From Prostheceraeus crozeri (lineage: Eukaryota; Platyhelminthes; Polycladida; Euryleptidae): a stretch of 64,000 nucleotides of DNA. The stretch spans positions 372,001 through 436,000 of the forward strand of contig CAJQUW010003203.1 in the NCBI GenBank assembly GCA_907163375.1, written 5' to 3'. The position numbers and the translations under genes were made by a program. Of the stretch, positions 35,523 through 47,228 are shown piece after piece (positions within the stretch are counted from its first letter, which is position 1; each line of letters opens with the position of its first letter). The notes beneath the pieces are model-generated. The model ran no database searches. It saw only the letters and a program-made list of their open reading frames with translations, and was not told the DNA's origin.

Positions 35523-36167
35523 TTTCCTTCCTTCAACATTTATTCTTTACAGTATATTTCCCTTCATTTGTATGAAAGCTATGTAAATATCTAGGTTTCT
35601 GATACTTTTCTGTTTATCCGTAGGTATATGCAAGACTTTAGGTTGTTATTTGAATTTGTACCAGCAGTGTAATTTTCATTCCCTGAAGATGGAAGCTGTC
35701 GACTTCCGAAGCGCCGGAGTTTTAATTAAATGGTACTCGAGCGTTAAAGTCGCCCTTCCGTGGCAGTGACTTCAACTCCGTCCTTTCTTTCATGTTAACT
35801 GTATATAATGACTTGATTTTTCTTTTATTGTACGCGTTCCGAAGTGTTGCCCGAAAAGAATCGGCGAAAGGCCTCGCAACTAATGACATCATTTTGTCTT
35901 ATCTTTATTACCAATACGATTACGGCCAACAAGTGTTTCATATATATATGTATCCAAAAATGATCCCCAAAGAAAACACAGTATCAAATAAAATCCTCGA
36001 CCGGTTTCACTTCATTCTCAGAAGCTTGTCAAGGGAATGATTTATCAATTAAATCTATGTATATACAAAAAATTCAAACTGAAATAGCATTCAGCGCAGG
36101 TTTCAGCAACTCAATGCTATGTAATATGCTATATAATTCAAGCATTTTGATTTGTCTTATTCAGTTT
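35523..36167. other. PLE-6 3' region and unassigned DNA
   Basis: The left part is the 3' end of PLE-6 with its hammerhead relic. Near 35985-36035, the minus strand has a second degenerate hammerhead-like block (cccttgacaagcttc, gaagtgaaaccggtcgagg) with no linked gene. No coding feature is recognised. Confidence 0.4.
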
Positions 36168-36170
36168 ATA

Positions 36171-36202
<32 letters not shown>

Positions 36203-36205
36203 TCA

Positions 36206-36259
36206 AACCTACCCACGACTGATGAGGCCCAACAGGCCGAAACATGTCTCGTGGTGGTT
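36206..36259 (+). ncRNA. Hammerhead ribozyme, solo copy between TA repeats
   Basis: Same ribozyme as in the 53-kb array: AACC, ccacga stem I strand, CTGATGA (36219-36225), GGCC-caaca-GGCC stem II, GAAA, catGTC, tcgtgg, GGTT. Stem I pairs over 6 bp plus an outer 4-bp helix across an internal loop. It is followed by tacatctgttgagatttgat and then TA repeats. On the left, the element begins at ttcaaacc directly after a TA run, so only the ribozyme and tail are present. Confidence 0.85.
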
Positions 36260-36334
36260 ACATCTGTTGAGATTTGATAAATATATACATATATATATAT
36301 ATATATATATGTAAGTGAAAACAACTCACTCGCT

Positions 36335-36385
36335 AGAAACAACACAACATGTTTCAGCATTACAATGCCATCTTCAGGTGTGCAC
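36335..36385 (-). ncRNA. Hammerhead-like motif of PLE-7
   Basis: Minus strand: ACAC, CTGAAGA, an arm with gcatt pairing to aatgc, GAAA, catGTT, GTGT. The core fits CUGANGA and GAAA, stem I is a 4-bp ACAC/GTGT helix, and the triplet is GTT, a permitted but less efficient NUH. It lies downstream of the PLE-7 endonuclease relic. Confidence 0.55.
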
Positions 36386-36599
36386 AAATGAAATTTAACA
36401 ATACTTTTATATGTGAAATCAAGCAACACGGAAAATGAATACAAGTCAACAGTCAGTCGAAGTCAGAAGTCACAAAATGAAGTCACAAAGTCAGCACGTG
36501 AAAGATAAAAGATAGATTTTTACAGTAAAACAGACATAGTTACAGTATTCACAATAAAACAGCCATTTACAAGAAAACACGAGGACTAAAATACATGGA

Positions 36600-37180
36600 A
36601 GGCTATTTACACAAATCTATTTACGGATATAGATACAAAAACGTGGGGCTTCCTCGTTCATTCATCAAAGCTTCATTGTTCGACTTCATTATTATCAAAG
36701 ATTCCACAATTCAGGGATATTTACTGTTTGCAACAATTTTAAAGCCATGTCTTTCCGGGGATGCTTTCTTCTGTCTGACTTGGGTAACCTTTCAAATATT
36801 CATTTATTCTTGCAGATAAGTGTCGAATAGAGCTGCCGATGTAGCACTATCGCAGTGCTCACACGTATAATAATTGTATACGATGTTGGATTTCAAATCG
36901 GCTGACACTTTGTCTTTATTGTGAAAGAAATTAAAGGTCTTCAGGGTTTCAAACTTTCACATCATCAGAGAGAAGTTTGTTTATATCTTTCATATGACTG
37001 CGCAAAATATTTTCACCTTCGGCAATGAACGGGAAGCTCCAGTTTATCAGCGATACATCTTTCTTTTCACCCATGTCATTGGACTGGACCTCGTGTTTCA
37101 CTTCTACTTCATGGCGAACTTTCGAAATAGCTTTTTCAAAAACATGGACTTGAATGGTTTTAAAGTTGTTGCAAACGGTA
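36600..37180 (-). pseudogene. PLE-7: GIY-YIG endonuclease relic
   Basis: Minus-strand pieces in two frames: HNKDKVSADLKSNIVYNYYT, then CYIGSSIRHLSARINEYLKG, then FKIVANSKYP and ESLIIMKSNNEALMNERGSP. The order linker, GIY-YIG strand pair, Arg, C-terminal ESLLI..LN is that of PLE endonucleases. The frame changes near 36865 and stop codons interrupt it. At 37148-37180 the plus strand repeats FKVVANGKY, so part of the element is duplicated in inverted orientation. Confidence 0.65.
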
Positions 37181-37199
37181 AATATAACCATACCATATA

Positions 37200-37732
37200 T
37201 TCCATAACATATATTCCATGACGTTACATTGGAACGTAATAACGCTACACAAACTATATTTTATCATCGAAAACAGTTATCCAAGGTATCAAGAGGAACC
37301 TTGAGACTATCGCGACAAACTTTGATAAATTGCAAATCCTATCGTGTGCATCTGACATCAAATATAATAACTGGCCGTTTCTATGAATAACAGCGATACA
37401 TCTCACGCAAACACAAAATTCCAATATCTTATTTTGTAGTACAGTATTAAGAGCAGTTTGTTATCAATTTAGCTGATAAAATAAATAAAATATATCTTTA
37501 TGGTTTGTGTAGATACTCCGAAGCCAATGTTTGCATGTTTCATTTGTTTTGCTTTTCTTCATAAGTGAATCAATTATGAATTAAAGTCCGTCGTAGCAAA
37601 GTTGCACGATTTGCTATGAAAATCGAGTAATCGTTGCTCATGAGAAAATGTCCATGAATTGAAAGATTTGATCGAGACCATTATACCATACATATATAAG
37701 CAAAGTTGAAATCATATTACACTAGGTGACAT
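37200..37732. other. Unassigned AT-rich DNA
   Basis: I see no gene, repeat boundary or RNA motif here. Confidence 0.35.
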
Positions 37733-38110
37733 GTCACGCGTAATTCACACGTAATTACGGAACACCCCAAACATCCGTGATTACGCGTGAACCACGGCCG
37801 AACCCACTACGCGTGTTGTGTCTATCCTGAGTTTAAACCTAAGTCCTATTACGTTGTTTAGCATCTAATGCATGCAGACATAAGTCGCAAAGTCGAGGTC
37901 TATATAGAAAGGCAATAGACATATTGCAATTAATCACGCGTGATTACTCGTGAACCACGGCCTAGCCAATTATACGTGTTGTGTCTGTTCTGAGCACAAA
38001 ACCTAGGTCCTATTACGTTGTATAGCCTCTAATGCATGCAGACATAAGTCGCAAAGTCCAGGCCTATTTGGAGGGGCCATAGATACGTTTATATCGCAGA
38101 CAATCACGCG
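37733..38110. repeat. Two-unit tandem repeat, about 185 bp each
   Basis: Two imperfect direct copies share cacgcgtgattacg-like starts, tgaaccacggcc, acgtgttgtgtct, tcctattacgttgt, ctaatgcatgcagacataag and tcgcaaagtc. The copies start near 37740 and 37930. No coding potential. Confidence 0.7.
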
Positions 38111-39397
38111 ACGCGTTTGTGTCATTTAAATTGCGCGCAGTTGCGCTTGGTGGTTTCAGATACAGTAGCAAACAAATAACTTGACCTAACTTGGTGAAGA
38201 TCGAAAAATAGTGTGGAAATTAAAGAGAACACCACCAAATGATCTGACCTTAACTTGGAGTCTCCTTACTAATTTTGCTTCTAGATTCTTTTACAGTATG
38301 TTAAAAGTATCAAAAATGTCATTTTAAATGAAATATCAAAAATTTCAGTTCATTTGCTAAGATGTCAGACTCAGATTTTCATTAATCTTAAATGTATGCA
38401 GCAATGCTGGGAAAACCTAGACAGGGTACACCAGTTGATTTAACTTTGAATTGAATTCATAGGAAGATTCTGCATGAAAATGCTGTAGAAAGTAATATTG
38501 CATTCCACGCCAAATTATCGACAAAAATATTTCAAAAACCCAACCGATAGAGTTGATGAGGTACAGGTACGCAGACAGATGCGCCATTTCTTTCAACGTG
38601 AGGTATTGTCCAAATTACATGTAGAGATGCATCAAAGCGGGGCCGACGGCAGCTTGGCTGCCCACGGCTCGGTTCGACTTCATTTTTTTTGAGCTGACTG
38701 GAGCCGCAACTCCTCGCCTTGACTTGGCATGAAATGCTGTCATTGGAAGTCGGTGGAAAGGGAATCGATCCGGACTGAAATTATCACAGCACTCAATCTA
38801 AAGTCTGAATATGTCAGTCCTGTCAGGGAGAAGTTGCGTTAAGTCTCATTCTTTCCTTCACGTTTCCCTATTTTTTCATCACATCCTAATGGACAACAGT
38901 GGCTCATTGTCGTAACTTTACCGATAAATGGCGTTCGCGGACGACAACAGATTTAGCGTACTCGGATGGTTTCCCATTTCATTTATCGGTACTCTTTTAG
39001 CGTCGGGAAAAGAATTGACAGTGTTTTTAGGATGTTGCGTAACTTTATAGCGTCTTTAGGGAAGGAGAATGTGCAACAAGTAGCTGATGAATGAATGTAC
39101 GCTACAATAGTGTGGGATACACATGGTAGCGATAAGTCTTAAACACTCAAGGTCTTCAGTCTGGTCTGACTTTCTCGCAGACTCTCAGAAAGTCAGGAAG
39201 CTGAACACAAACCAGCTATTGCGTAATTACTGAGTGCAATGTGATAAGGAAATAGAAACTGAAATTTTGTTGGATGTTAGCCGTCAACCACCCCATAATT
39301 GATCATGTAATTCATAGACTTCATAAGTCACGAAGAAGGAAAAATATTCACCATTTTACATCCTACATTAGTCAGTAACAGTTCTCGAGCGAAGACA
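38111..39397. other. Unassigned DNA upstream of Crypton-type relic
   Basis: No recognisable gene. Part of it may be the 5' non-coding portion of the Crypton element, whose ends I could not define. An internal frame of 64 codons at 38498-38692 has no family signal. Confidence 0.35.
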
Positions 39398-40601
39398 TGT
39401 CCAGATTTGAATTTGTGAGTACCCAGCAGATAGAGGCAGGTATTGCCAATAAAACACCTGTAAAAACTCGTCGAACCACAAACTTTGATGTGGCCGTGTA
39501 CGACGAATGGAGGAAATCACGAAATGAACGTTTCCCAATGGACCTGATCCGTCTCTGAATGACCTGGCATCAGCAAATTGTGAGACATTTAACAAGACTT
39601 TGTCCCATTTCGTATTAGAAATTCGACACAAGGACGGTCAGGAATATCCCGCCAACAGCATCTACGGAATAATGTGCGGAATAGTGCGGTATTTCCGAGA
39701 TGAGTGTGGCAGACCCGATCTTAACTTCATAAAGCTGGACGACGTAAAGTTCTTTTACTTTGCGACGCTGCCTTGATCGTCGCATGCAGGAGGTGACTGA
39801 GAAAGGAGTGAATATGCATAAACGTCAAGCAGATCCCGTCACACCAGACGATGAGAGAAATCTTTGGAATTCTGGTGCATTCGACATCAACAAAAGTGAG
39901 GGACTTCTGTCAGCTGTATATTAACTGCAAAGGCTTCGGGTTGCGATCACGCGACGAGCATAGAACACTTACTATTGACCACTTCACGTTTGGCGAAGAC
40001 GCTGAGGGCAAGTTCGTCCATTTTGTCGGGAAAACCGAAAAATCAAATAAAGGAGTTTAGCGTCATAGAAATGTGCCGCAGAAGAACACCAAGCATTATA
40101 ATAATAATAATCAAACATTATGATAGTGAATCGTCTGTGGCCACTTATAAACTTATAAAACTATACCTTGAACTACTTCGCCATAGCGGCATATTTGATG
40201 ATGCGTTCCATCGTCGACCTCTGATAGAGCTATCTAATCTTCCCCGGTTTGGTGTCAGCCCGATGGGAGTTCACACAATCTCAAAGCTGTTGCCAAATGC
40301 TGCAATGAAGGCAGGTCTCACCTCAAGCATTACCGGGTACTCTGGGAAGGTCACATGCGTGACGAATCTATATCAATTAAATATAGATGAACAATTAATT
40401 CGTGAGCGCACCGGACATCGCTCAGACGCAATTCGAGCTTATAAAAGAGCCTCCTCATCTCAGCAGAAGACGATCAGCAGCCATCTCGACTTTTCGATTG
40501 AGCCAACGTCAAGCAAGCATGTCAGACTTCAAAACTTGAAGACCAAGTTTACTGTCAAAAACTTCGATACTGATGAATTTGACTTGTCTGTTGACTTATA
40601 A
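39398..40601 (+). pseudogene. Crypton-type tyrosine recombinase relic
   Basis: The ATG at 39398 gives MSRFEFVSTQQIEAG and VYDEWRKSRNERFP. A shifted frame continues SLNDLASANCETFNKTLSHF, VLEIRHKDGQEYPANSIYGI and LDRRMQEVTEKGVNMHKRQA, then LWNSGAFD. Another frame gives KGFGLRSRDEHRTL, and the last (to 40601) gives GYSGKVTCVTNLYQ, then RERTGHRSDAIRAYKRAS. The pattern LR..EHR.L, SGKVT and TGHRS..R.Y matches Crypton/DUF3504-type tyrosine recombinases, the Tyr of RAYKR being the likely nucleophile. Frameshifts near 39540, 39760 and 39915 inactivate it. Such enzymes integrate circular DNA through a 3'-phosphotyrosine link. Confidence 0.75.
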
Positions 40602-43091
40602 GCATGAGTGCATTAGGGCCCTTCTTATATATTCCTTCTCAGCTCCATACTCCCGACTTGACTGTGAAGTCTTGTGTTTGTATTCACTCTTTATACAGGA
40701 TACTTCTTTAATATACTTCGCTCAATTTCTAGTAATACGATACTCTCCAGTTGTCATATTTTCATTGATATGGACTAATTTTTTTTGTATGCAAGTACTA
40801 CAATCTTTGTCGTATCATTCTACTGATTTTGCTGTGTTTTGTATACTGTGCTACTTGACTGTCATTTTTCGATTCATTTTGAGTAGATATCACGCACTGC
40901 ACTATTTGCCTGTAATGTTGCATTCTACTGATTTGTATAAGATGTTTCATGAGTAGATATTTAATTTTTTTGAGTCCATCTGCAAGTATATGTTCCTATT
41001 TTTACACGAATTTTTGTGGTCGTAGCTGTACCGATAATTTTTTAATACTATTTCGCTGTTTTCGATTTTATGAGTATGTCAGTGGTAAATGAAGTGTTTT
41101 AATTAAAACGAAAATATCAACGGTTTGGTTTTTGTCATTATCGTTGCTTATTTCTTTCTGTATTTCTCATCATTAGAAATGCGAGGGTCTGGTTTATTAG
41201 GTTTAGAAAGTTTGAAAGCTGAAGGGTCTTTTGATATGACACTCACGATACTCTATTTTCACTATCGACTGGTCATTTACTGATTCCTCTGATCTTAGAA
41301 TGAACTATTAGAAGAAATGTCCTTCGCGCTGGTTCTTTGAAAGAAGAGAAGATAGTGAGTTTGCGTAATGATCCACTTGTTGATAATCGCTACCCACTGT
41401 GATCGCTGCCATTCATCATTTTCCATGGCTGAAAACAGATTTGGTGGTTCCTTCAACTTCCTTAAATTTGATTCCCCAACTTCCCTAAATTTGATTGCGT
41501 AATCAAATAGCGCTTTAGCTGTTTTGCAGCGCTTCGCAGCTCGAACGGTCCTTCTGTACGATAACTATTACTTATTAACAATTTAGTTAGTAAAATTTAG
41601 ACAATTTTCCTTTGCTTTGAGTGATGTCAGAGACGTTAGTGAAAGTGTCGAAAGATTTAATGGTTTGTCGCATTCTTGTGCAGTTCAATTTCAGCATGAT
41701 GGCAATAAGGGGCCATCCATAACGGACGTCGGCAGCATATTGACATTTTTCAATTCCCCTTGCCTCGCGAATTCAATTTCGATCTAGCCTCTCAATCTCG
41801 AGATCTCGAATCAATATTTTCTAAATACCGAGATCTCGAATTCACTATTACAAGTAGGCCTATATCTGATTGTGACAATTGCTCAGAAAGTGAAGTTAAT
41901 TTCTGACAGTCACCAATAACTGCACAGTAGTCAAAATTTGTAGGCCTCATTGCATTACCTAGTTCTATTTGCAATTGAAATTGGAATAACAACACTAATA
42001 TAGTCTACATTTGGTACTCATTAATGCAATTTAGTACATGTAAGTGCACAAAAGTGTCCTCACAGTAAAGAATTGTTTCCTGTCGTGAAGAAGTTACATG
42101 GACTCCCAGGCTATCATGGCATTGGTTATCTAAGTGCTAATTTAGTTCGCATGGGTATTCAGCATGGTTGCCGTGGGGATAGTTATTTGAATCCCCACCC
42201 CACCATACCCACAGAAAAACCTGTGGGTATCCCCACAGAATCCCTACACCCCCACAGGATAGGCACCTGATTAATATGTTGCTCTTGTTCGCAAAGAATA
42301 ATTGATGTCCAATATCTCCATCTAAGTGGAACTTCTGCACAGCATTCAATGATCCGATCGAAGGCCGTATTTGACTCCAGAAATGCTGAATGGCAGTCCC
42401 TATGAAGGAAGTCTCCTACTCCGTGTTGCAACTTTTATGAATTTTTTTTGCTATCTTCGGTATAGGCTTATTGCTCTTTAAAATTGTAGTAACCTATTTT
42501 CTATCATTATTGAGCCTTGATTCTGACTTGCCACCTAGAAATTATTGTACCGAAAATTTAACTAAATGCTCATTTAAGTAAGGAATTGAGCCCGCTATGC
42601 ACAGTATTTGACTTAAAAATTTACATTTGACTGAATCATTTGTTTGCATTAGCAGATGGGTGCTTTTATCTACTCTACTGATTCGTCGTCCGCTGCCAGC
42701 TTACACGCACAGTTTACATAGGCTCTTCTCATTCCACTCTTAATTCTTTAATGATTCACGAGACATGATACCCTTTTTCCATAAAACTACCATAACGTAT
42801 TTACCGTAAACGTAATTCAATCTCGAAATGTTTCTTTTTAATAGCTTGACGACATTGTCTTTATTTCTTTGCTTTAATAGCAAATCGGCTTTTGATCAGC
42901 TTGTGTTTTTCAAGCTTCCTCTTTTACTCACTTTGAATTTCTGGTTCACTAGTTAATGACCATGTCGGTCCTATCTCATTTTGCTACATGCTTATTTTAA
43001 GGGTACAATTTTTGCATTAGTGTTCCCTTAAAGGAAACACCTTAGTATAAAAATTCAACAACTCTGCATGTAGACTAAAGGAAACATGGCC
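40602..43091. other. Unassigned AT-rich DNA
   Basis: No gene recognised. 42195-42265 holds a small palindromic cluster around tgtgggtatccccaca. A run of ctcgagatctcgaa words lies near 41795-41840. Open frames up to 127 codons here lack motifs. Confidence 0.35.
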
Positions 43092-43188
43092 TTGTAAATT
43101 AATTGGCTAATTGCCTCGGACAGTCCCACGAAGAAAAAACCAACAACTTCGTGGGACTGTCCGAGGCAATTAGCCAATTAATTTACAA
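43092..43188. repeat. Perfect 42-bp hairpin
   Basis: Arms 43092-43133 and 43147-43188 are perfect reverse complements across 42 bp (core gcctcggacagtcccacg), with a 13-nt loop. No ribozyme core or gene lies inside. Perfect identity suggests recent origin by template switching. Confidence 0.9.
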
Positions 43189-44324
43189 TGGATATGACCA
43201 CGATCAAGGAGAAACATGGCCTTATTAAGATGTTGGGATGAAATGTTGATACGAGTATGTCCTTAGTTCTGCGTAACACTCGAGCATTGCATAGCACGCT
43301 ATTTTCATACTTAACTGTTTTGAAATTTCTGTATTTCTTATATTCGCCTTTTACCGCTCGCTGTTTTGAGATTCGGTGTTACAACACTAAGCAACCAGTT
43401 TACATCAAGTAAATTCAAACCTAAGCTTACATTACATCATGTATACATGTAATGCGAAGCATTCTCATGAAATATGCACACATGCATTTCAAAAGAACTA
43501 TGCTTGAATTTCTAGCTGTAGACAATCGTGATTAAGTACAGCATGTTTCACAAAAGCAAGCATGAATATTTATCAATATATTTATTGAAATTTTAAGTGT
43601 AAGTTCTGAAGGACCTTAATGTCCCACAATATTTTTAGTCAGGTGCTTTTCGTGAAGACTCGATTTTTGCTGCAAATAATTCTAAGTGCATGCATGTGGC
43701 TGTTTTGATAGATTATATACGAGTTTCACGTGTTCCATTTGTTATGAGAACATAATCCAGGGCTGCCCTGTAAGTTGGTATTTGGGGTTCCTAGTGTGAG
43801 GATTTTTCATTCGTTTGGTTGCTTATAGTGGTGCTGTTTTCAAATAATGGGAAGTCCATCAACATACAGAGACAAGGTATAACATAAATATTAAAATATT
43901 CATGAGTTGATACACTGTCAGTACTTCAAAATGGTCACTCTATCACAAAAAAGTCACCTGTCAAAAATTCTTTCACTATATGTTTGCGGTCAACCAATGT
44001 GTGTAATAGCCATCGTTTATTGCTCAGTGGATCATGCCATGTTTATGCATGCAAATACGTATTCCCGGGTGATATTCGTTGATTGAATTAATGTAGCTAT
44101 CATTGATAATTTTATCTCCATCAATGTCGATGAAGAAGTAAAATATTAAAGCGAGTTTGGCCTTTAATGCATCTCAAGTCAACCAATCTAATCTACTATT
44201 ATAGACATAGACATCGATGAAAATCATCCTGATTTTCTCAACCACTCATGTCACCGAATTATTGCACAAGAACTTGGAGGATGTTGATCCATTTGTGTAT
44301 GGTGATGAAATGCAGCACATATTA
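43189..44324. other. Unassigned AT-rich DNA
   Basis: I see no gene or repeat in this stretch. Confidence 0.35.
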
Positions 44325-44846
44325 GCAGCAATTTTGGGATTCTCTTACTTTTGAATTATTATCTGATGTAATTTATGCATGTGGAACTTAATGATGTGAT
44401 TTATTCAGCCGTTATTGACCAATTTCGAGTAATTTCAACTACAGAACGCAGTCATCTTCAGGGTATAAAATGATAACTGAAAAGAGCATGCCTTGATGGT
44501 AACAATAAATGCAAATTAATTGAAGCATTTTAAAATTGAAAGCATTTAGAAATATATCTTTATGCATCTTCTTCATTCGCATGTATATAAATGCCTAAAA
44601 TTCCATCAAGGCATGCTCTGTTCAATTATCATTTTATACCCTCAAGATGACTGCGTTCTGTAATTGAAATTACTCGAAATAGGTACGGATGAATAAATCA
44701 CATCATTAAGTTACACATGCATATATTACATCAGATAATAATTCAAAAGTATGGGAATGCCAAATTAGCAGCAATTTGGCATTCCCTTACTTTTGAATTA
44801 TTATCTGATGTAATGATGTGATTTATTCAGCCGTTATTGACCAATT
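44325..44846. mobile_element. Foldback PLE-type derivative with hammerhead-like arms
   Basis: Arms of about 165-170 bp (44325-44497 and 44607-44770) are inverted repeats. A third, direct partial copy begins at about 44776 and continues after a LINE insertion at 45354-45541. Each arm holds a CTGAAGA/CTCAAGA, gact...agtt arm, then GAAATTACTCG block that follows the degenerate hammerhead layout of the PLE ends. No protein remains. Confidence 0.65.
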
Positions 44847-44847
44847 T

Positions 44848-45353
44848 TGACCGTTATTGACCTACTACACTGCCTAAAGCAAATTTCGCCGAATAACCAC
44901 CAATTGCTCCGAACCGTGTACGTGACCATGATAAGATCTATCTTGACATATGCTTATCCCGCGTGGTGCAACATCACTGCCTCGAGATTCAGACATATTG
45001 CTAGTCTTGAAAAGCGATTGTGCAAGTTGTTCGGTTTTAGCTGTTCAGAGGATATTACCAGCTTCTGTTTGCGAACGGCCGAGCAATTAGCATTAAAGGC
45101 AGAAGATGAGGAACACCCATTACATCTTATTCACGATAGCGAAGAAACTCGACATAGTGAAAGACTTGGTAGTCGGAACAGAAAACTCAGATCAAGAACA
45201 ATGCGCTTCCAAAATTCTTTTATTCGCTTTGCCTGACTTCTATCTGATTCTACTTCTGATGTATTTTATAAATGATTTGTGTAACGCTACTTCTGAATAA
45301 CCACCGGTTGTGAAGTACGAATAAAGCTACATTATTATTATTATTATTATTAT
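44848..45353 (+). pseudogene. LINE-D: 5'-truncated RT C-terminus with (ATT)n tail
   Basis: The plus-strand frame gives IDLLHCLKQISPNNHQLLRT, then MIRSILTYAYPAWCN and LEKRLCKLFGFS, the post-RT C-terminal region of CR1/jockey-type LINEs. It ends with aataaagctac and about eight ATT units (45330-45353). It splits the third copy of the 44-kb foldback repeat between ccaattt and cgtgtaatttc, so it is the younger insertion. Confidence 0.8.
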
Positions 45354-45541
45354 TTCGTGTAATTTCAACTACAGAACGCAGTCATCTTCAGGGTATAAAA
45401 TGATAACTGAACAGAGCATGCCTTGATGGAATTTTAGGCATTTATAGATATGTGAATGAAGAATATACATAAGGTATATTTCTAAATGCTTTCAATTTTA
45501 AAATGCTTCAATTAATTTGCATTTTTATTACTGAACAAATG
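45354..45541. mobile_element. Right part of the third 44-kb repeat copy, after LINE-D
   Basis: Resumes the repeat with gtaatttcaactacagaacg and continues to taaaatgcttcaattaattt, as in the first arm. It contains the same hammerhead-like block on the minus strand. Confidence 0.65.
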
Positions 45542-45544
45542 TAA

Positions 45545-46240
45545 TTTCATTTGCAAATTAATTTCTGTTTTCTTCACGAAGCTATCTTCAGGGAACATAA
45601 ATGTTAGATCATATTTAATTAATTATAACCTAGACAAATAGTCTGGCAACCAGAATCTTCTGCAGGGAACGAGGCCGAAAATGAGGTTTTCACAATAATG
45701 TAGGCTACAACCAATGCCTACCACGAATCAGCGTGTCTGCCCAGCTCTAGCTAGTTCCTCTTGTCAGACAGGATCAAAGAAAAACGAATGTTAATTCAAT
45801 CTTTACGCAGATCTAAGTTTTTTGTCAAAAATGCGATTTTCTCTGTTTACTCTTAACAACTGAAAACCATAGAGACATAATTTTTGACATGGACATGATA
45901 TGAAATGACCAGAAGACATATCATGCCGAAAATTATAGCTCTAGACACAATGCTTTTCAATTGATAAGAAAATACATAGAAAATTTCTTTTTGTTCGAAA
46001 AACTTCAATTTGCGTCCCATTGGAAAGCAATTATTTTTCTTTGATCCTGTTTGACAAGAGGAAGTAGAACTCGCGGTAGACGTGCAGATTCGTCGTGGCC
46101 ATGGTGTACCTACATCATTCTGTGAAAGTCTCATTTTCGGCATCGCTCCCATCATAATTCGTTCTTGTTGCCGGACTATAATATCTACGTTCCATGAAGA
46201 TAGCTTCGTGAAGACAAAAATTTAATTGCCATTAATTTTT
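45545..46240. repeat. Imperfect inverted repeat, about 0.7 kb
   Basis: 45560-45600 (tcttcacgaagctatcttca) pairs with 46183-46225 (tgaagatagcttcgtgaaga), and 45725-45830 pairs with about 46020-46090 (tctttgatcctgt..gacaagagga). No open frame of note. Probably another foldback derivative of PLE type. Confidence 0.6.
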
Positions 46241-46363
46241 TATCATAAAATGATGTAATAACTAACTTGGTATTCCCTTACTTTTGAAATGTTTACATTG
46301 AGTGTACGCATTTTTTTCACAATTGCATCAGTTATGGCTTTCCTATTTTCGTTTGTATTTATT

Positions 46364-46451
46364 AAGTGTTCAAGTTTACGTTGATGCAGACGTCCAAAAA
46401 ACCTAATGGCAAAACCAAAAGACGTCTGCATCAACGTAAACTTGAACACTT
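46364..46451. repeat. Perfect 31-bp hairpin at the start of a PLE fragment
   Basis: Arms 46364-46394 and 46421-46451 are perfect reverse complements (core gacgtctgcatcaacgtaaa), with a 26-nt spacer. The right arm is the beginning of the PLE endonuclease fragment that follows. Confidence 0.9.
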
Positions 46452-46659
46452 AAGTGGCAATAGTGCCATTGCAAAACACATAGAACAATGTAACCATTGT
46501 TTTCGTAACTATAATGATTGCTTTAAAATCATTTACCGTGGAAACTCGGACTTTGAGATAAGCATTGTTGAATCTATAAAAATTTTTAGTAGCAATCCAT
46601 TGCTTAACCGAACATTAGGTTATAATGGTAGCTCTTATTTCTTAAAGATATTTAACTAA
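46396..46659 (+). pseudogene. PLE GIY-YIG C-terminal fragment
   Basis: The plus-strand frame reads GKTKRRLHQRKLEHLSGNSA, then IAKHIEQCNHCFRNYNDCFK and FEISIVESIKIFSSNPLLN. This is the R..EH, SAI..H, FKI, ESI.I..NP.LN layout of the C-terminal half of PLE endonucleases. The first half, with the GIY-YIG strand pair, is missing. The hairpin at 46364-46451 marks the breakpoint. Confidence 0.7.
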
Positions 46660-47228
46660 CAATACCTATTGTTTAATTGTTTATACGTATATTTAAATAA
46701 CCTTTTCTTCGTTGCAGATTGTAACCACGTGACTTATAGAAAACATTGACTGAGTAGATCTCAACCGTCTAAACATTAGTATCAGTGTAAAAAGAAGCAG
46801 TCGATATTCATGTATGCAAACAGTACTATAATTAATGTATATTCAACTTTCACCTGAAACCATGATGTATGGTTCAAAATAGAGGACTAATTGTGAGACA
46901 ACTGGGCAAATTTTCATTACATGTGCTATCTTCACAACATCTCCCGCTGAGACAGTGTCATAGTTCATTAGTCATTGAGAAAGTTTATAAACCGATAAGC
47001 TTCATGCTTTATTATCAATCAAATAATTTGGATATTAGAAAAATGCCTACATGTAGGCAATTTTGCTTTTTGACATTCTTTATGATTATGATTATTATGA
47101 TTATTATTCTTCTCTGATTATCCCGACACAGTAGGTATAGAAATATTTCAGTGACGTAGACAAATTTCGTGGATATGAGTAATTGTGGACTCACAACTTT
47201 AAAATATTTGATGAATTTATTATTTTAG
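46660..47228. other. Unassigned AT-rich DNA
   Basis: No recognisable gene or repeat boundary. Confidence 0.35.

Noticed and set aside
40573..40956. 127-codon hydrophobic frame downstream of the Crypton relic
   Set aside because: Rich in Tyr, Phe and Leu from AT-rich DNA, no membrane-protein family recognised, no start context.
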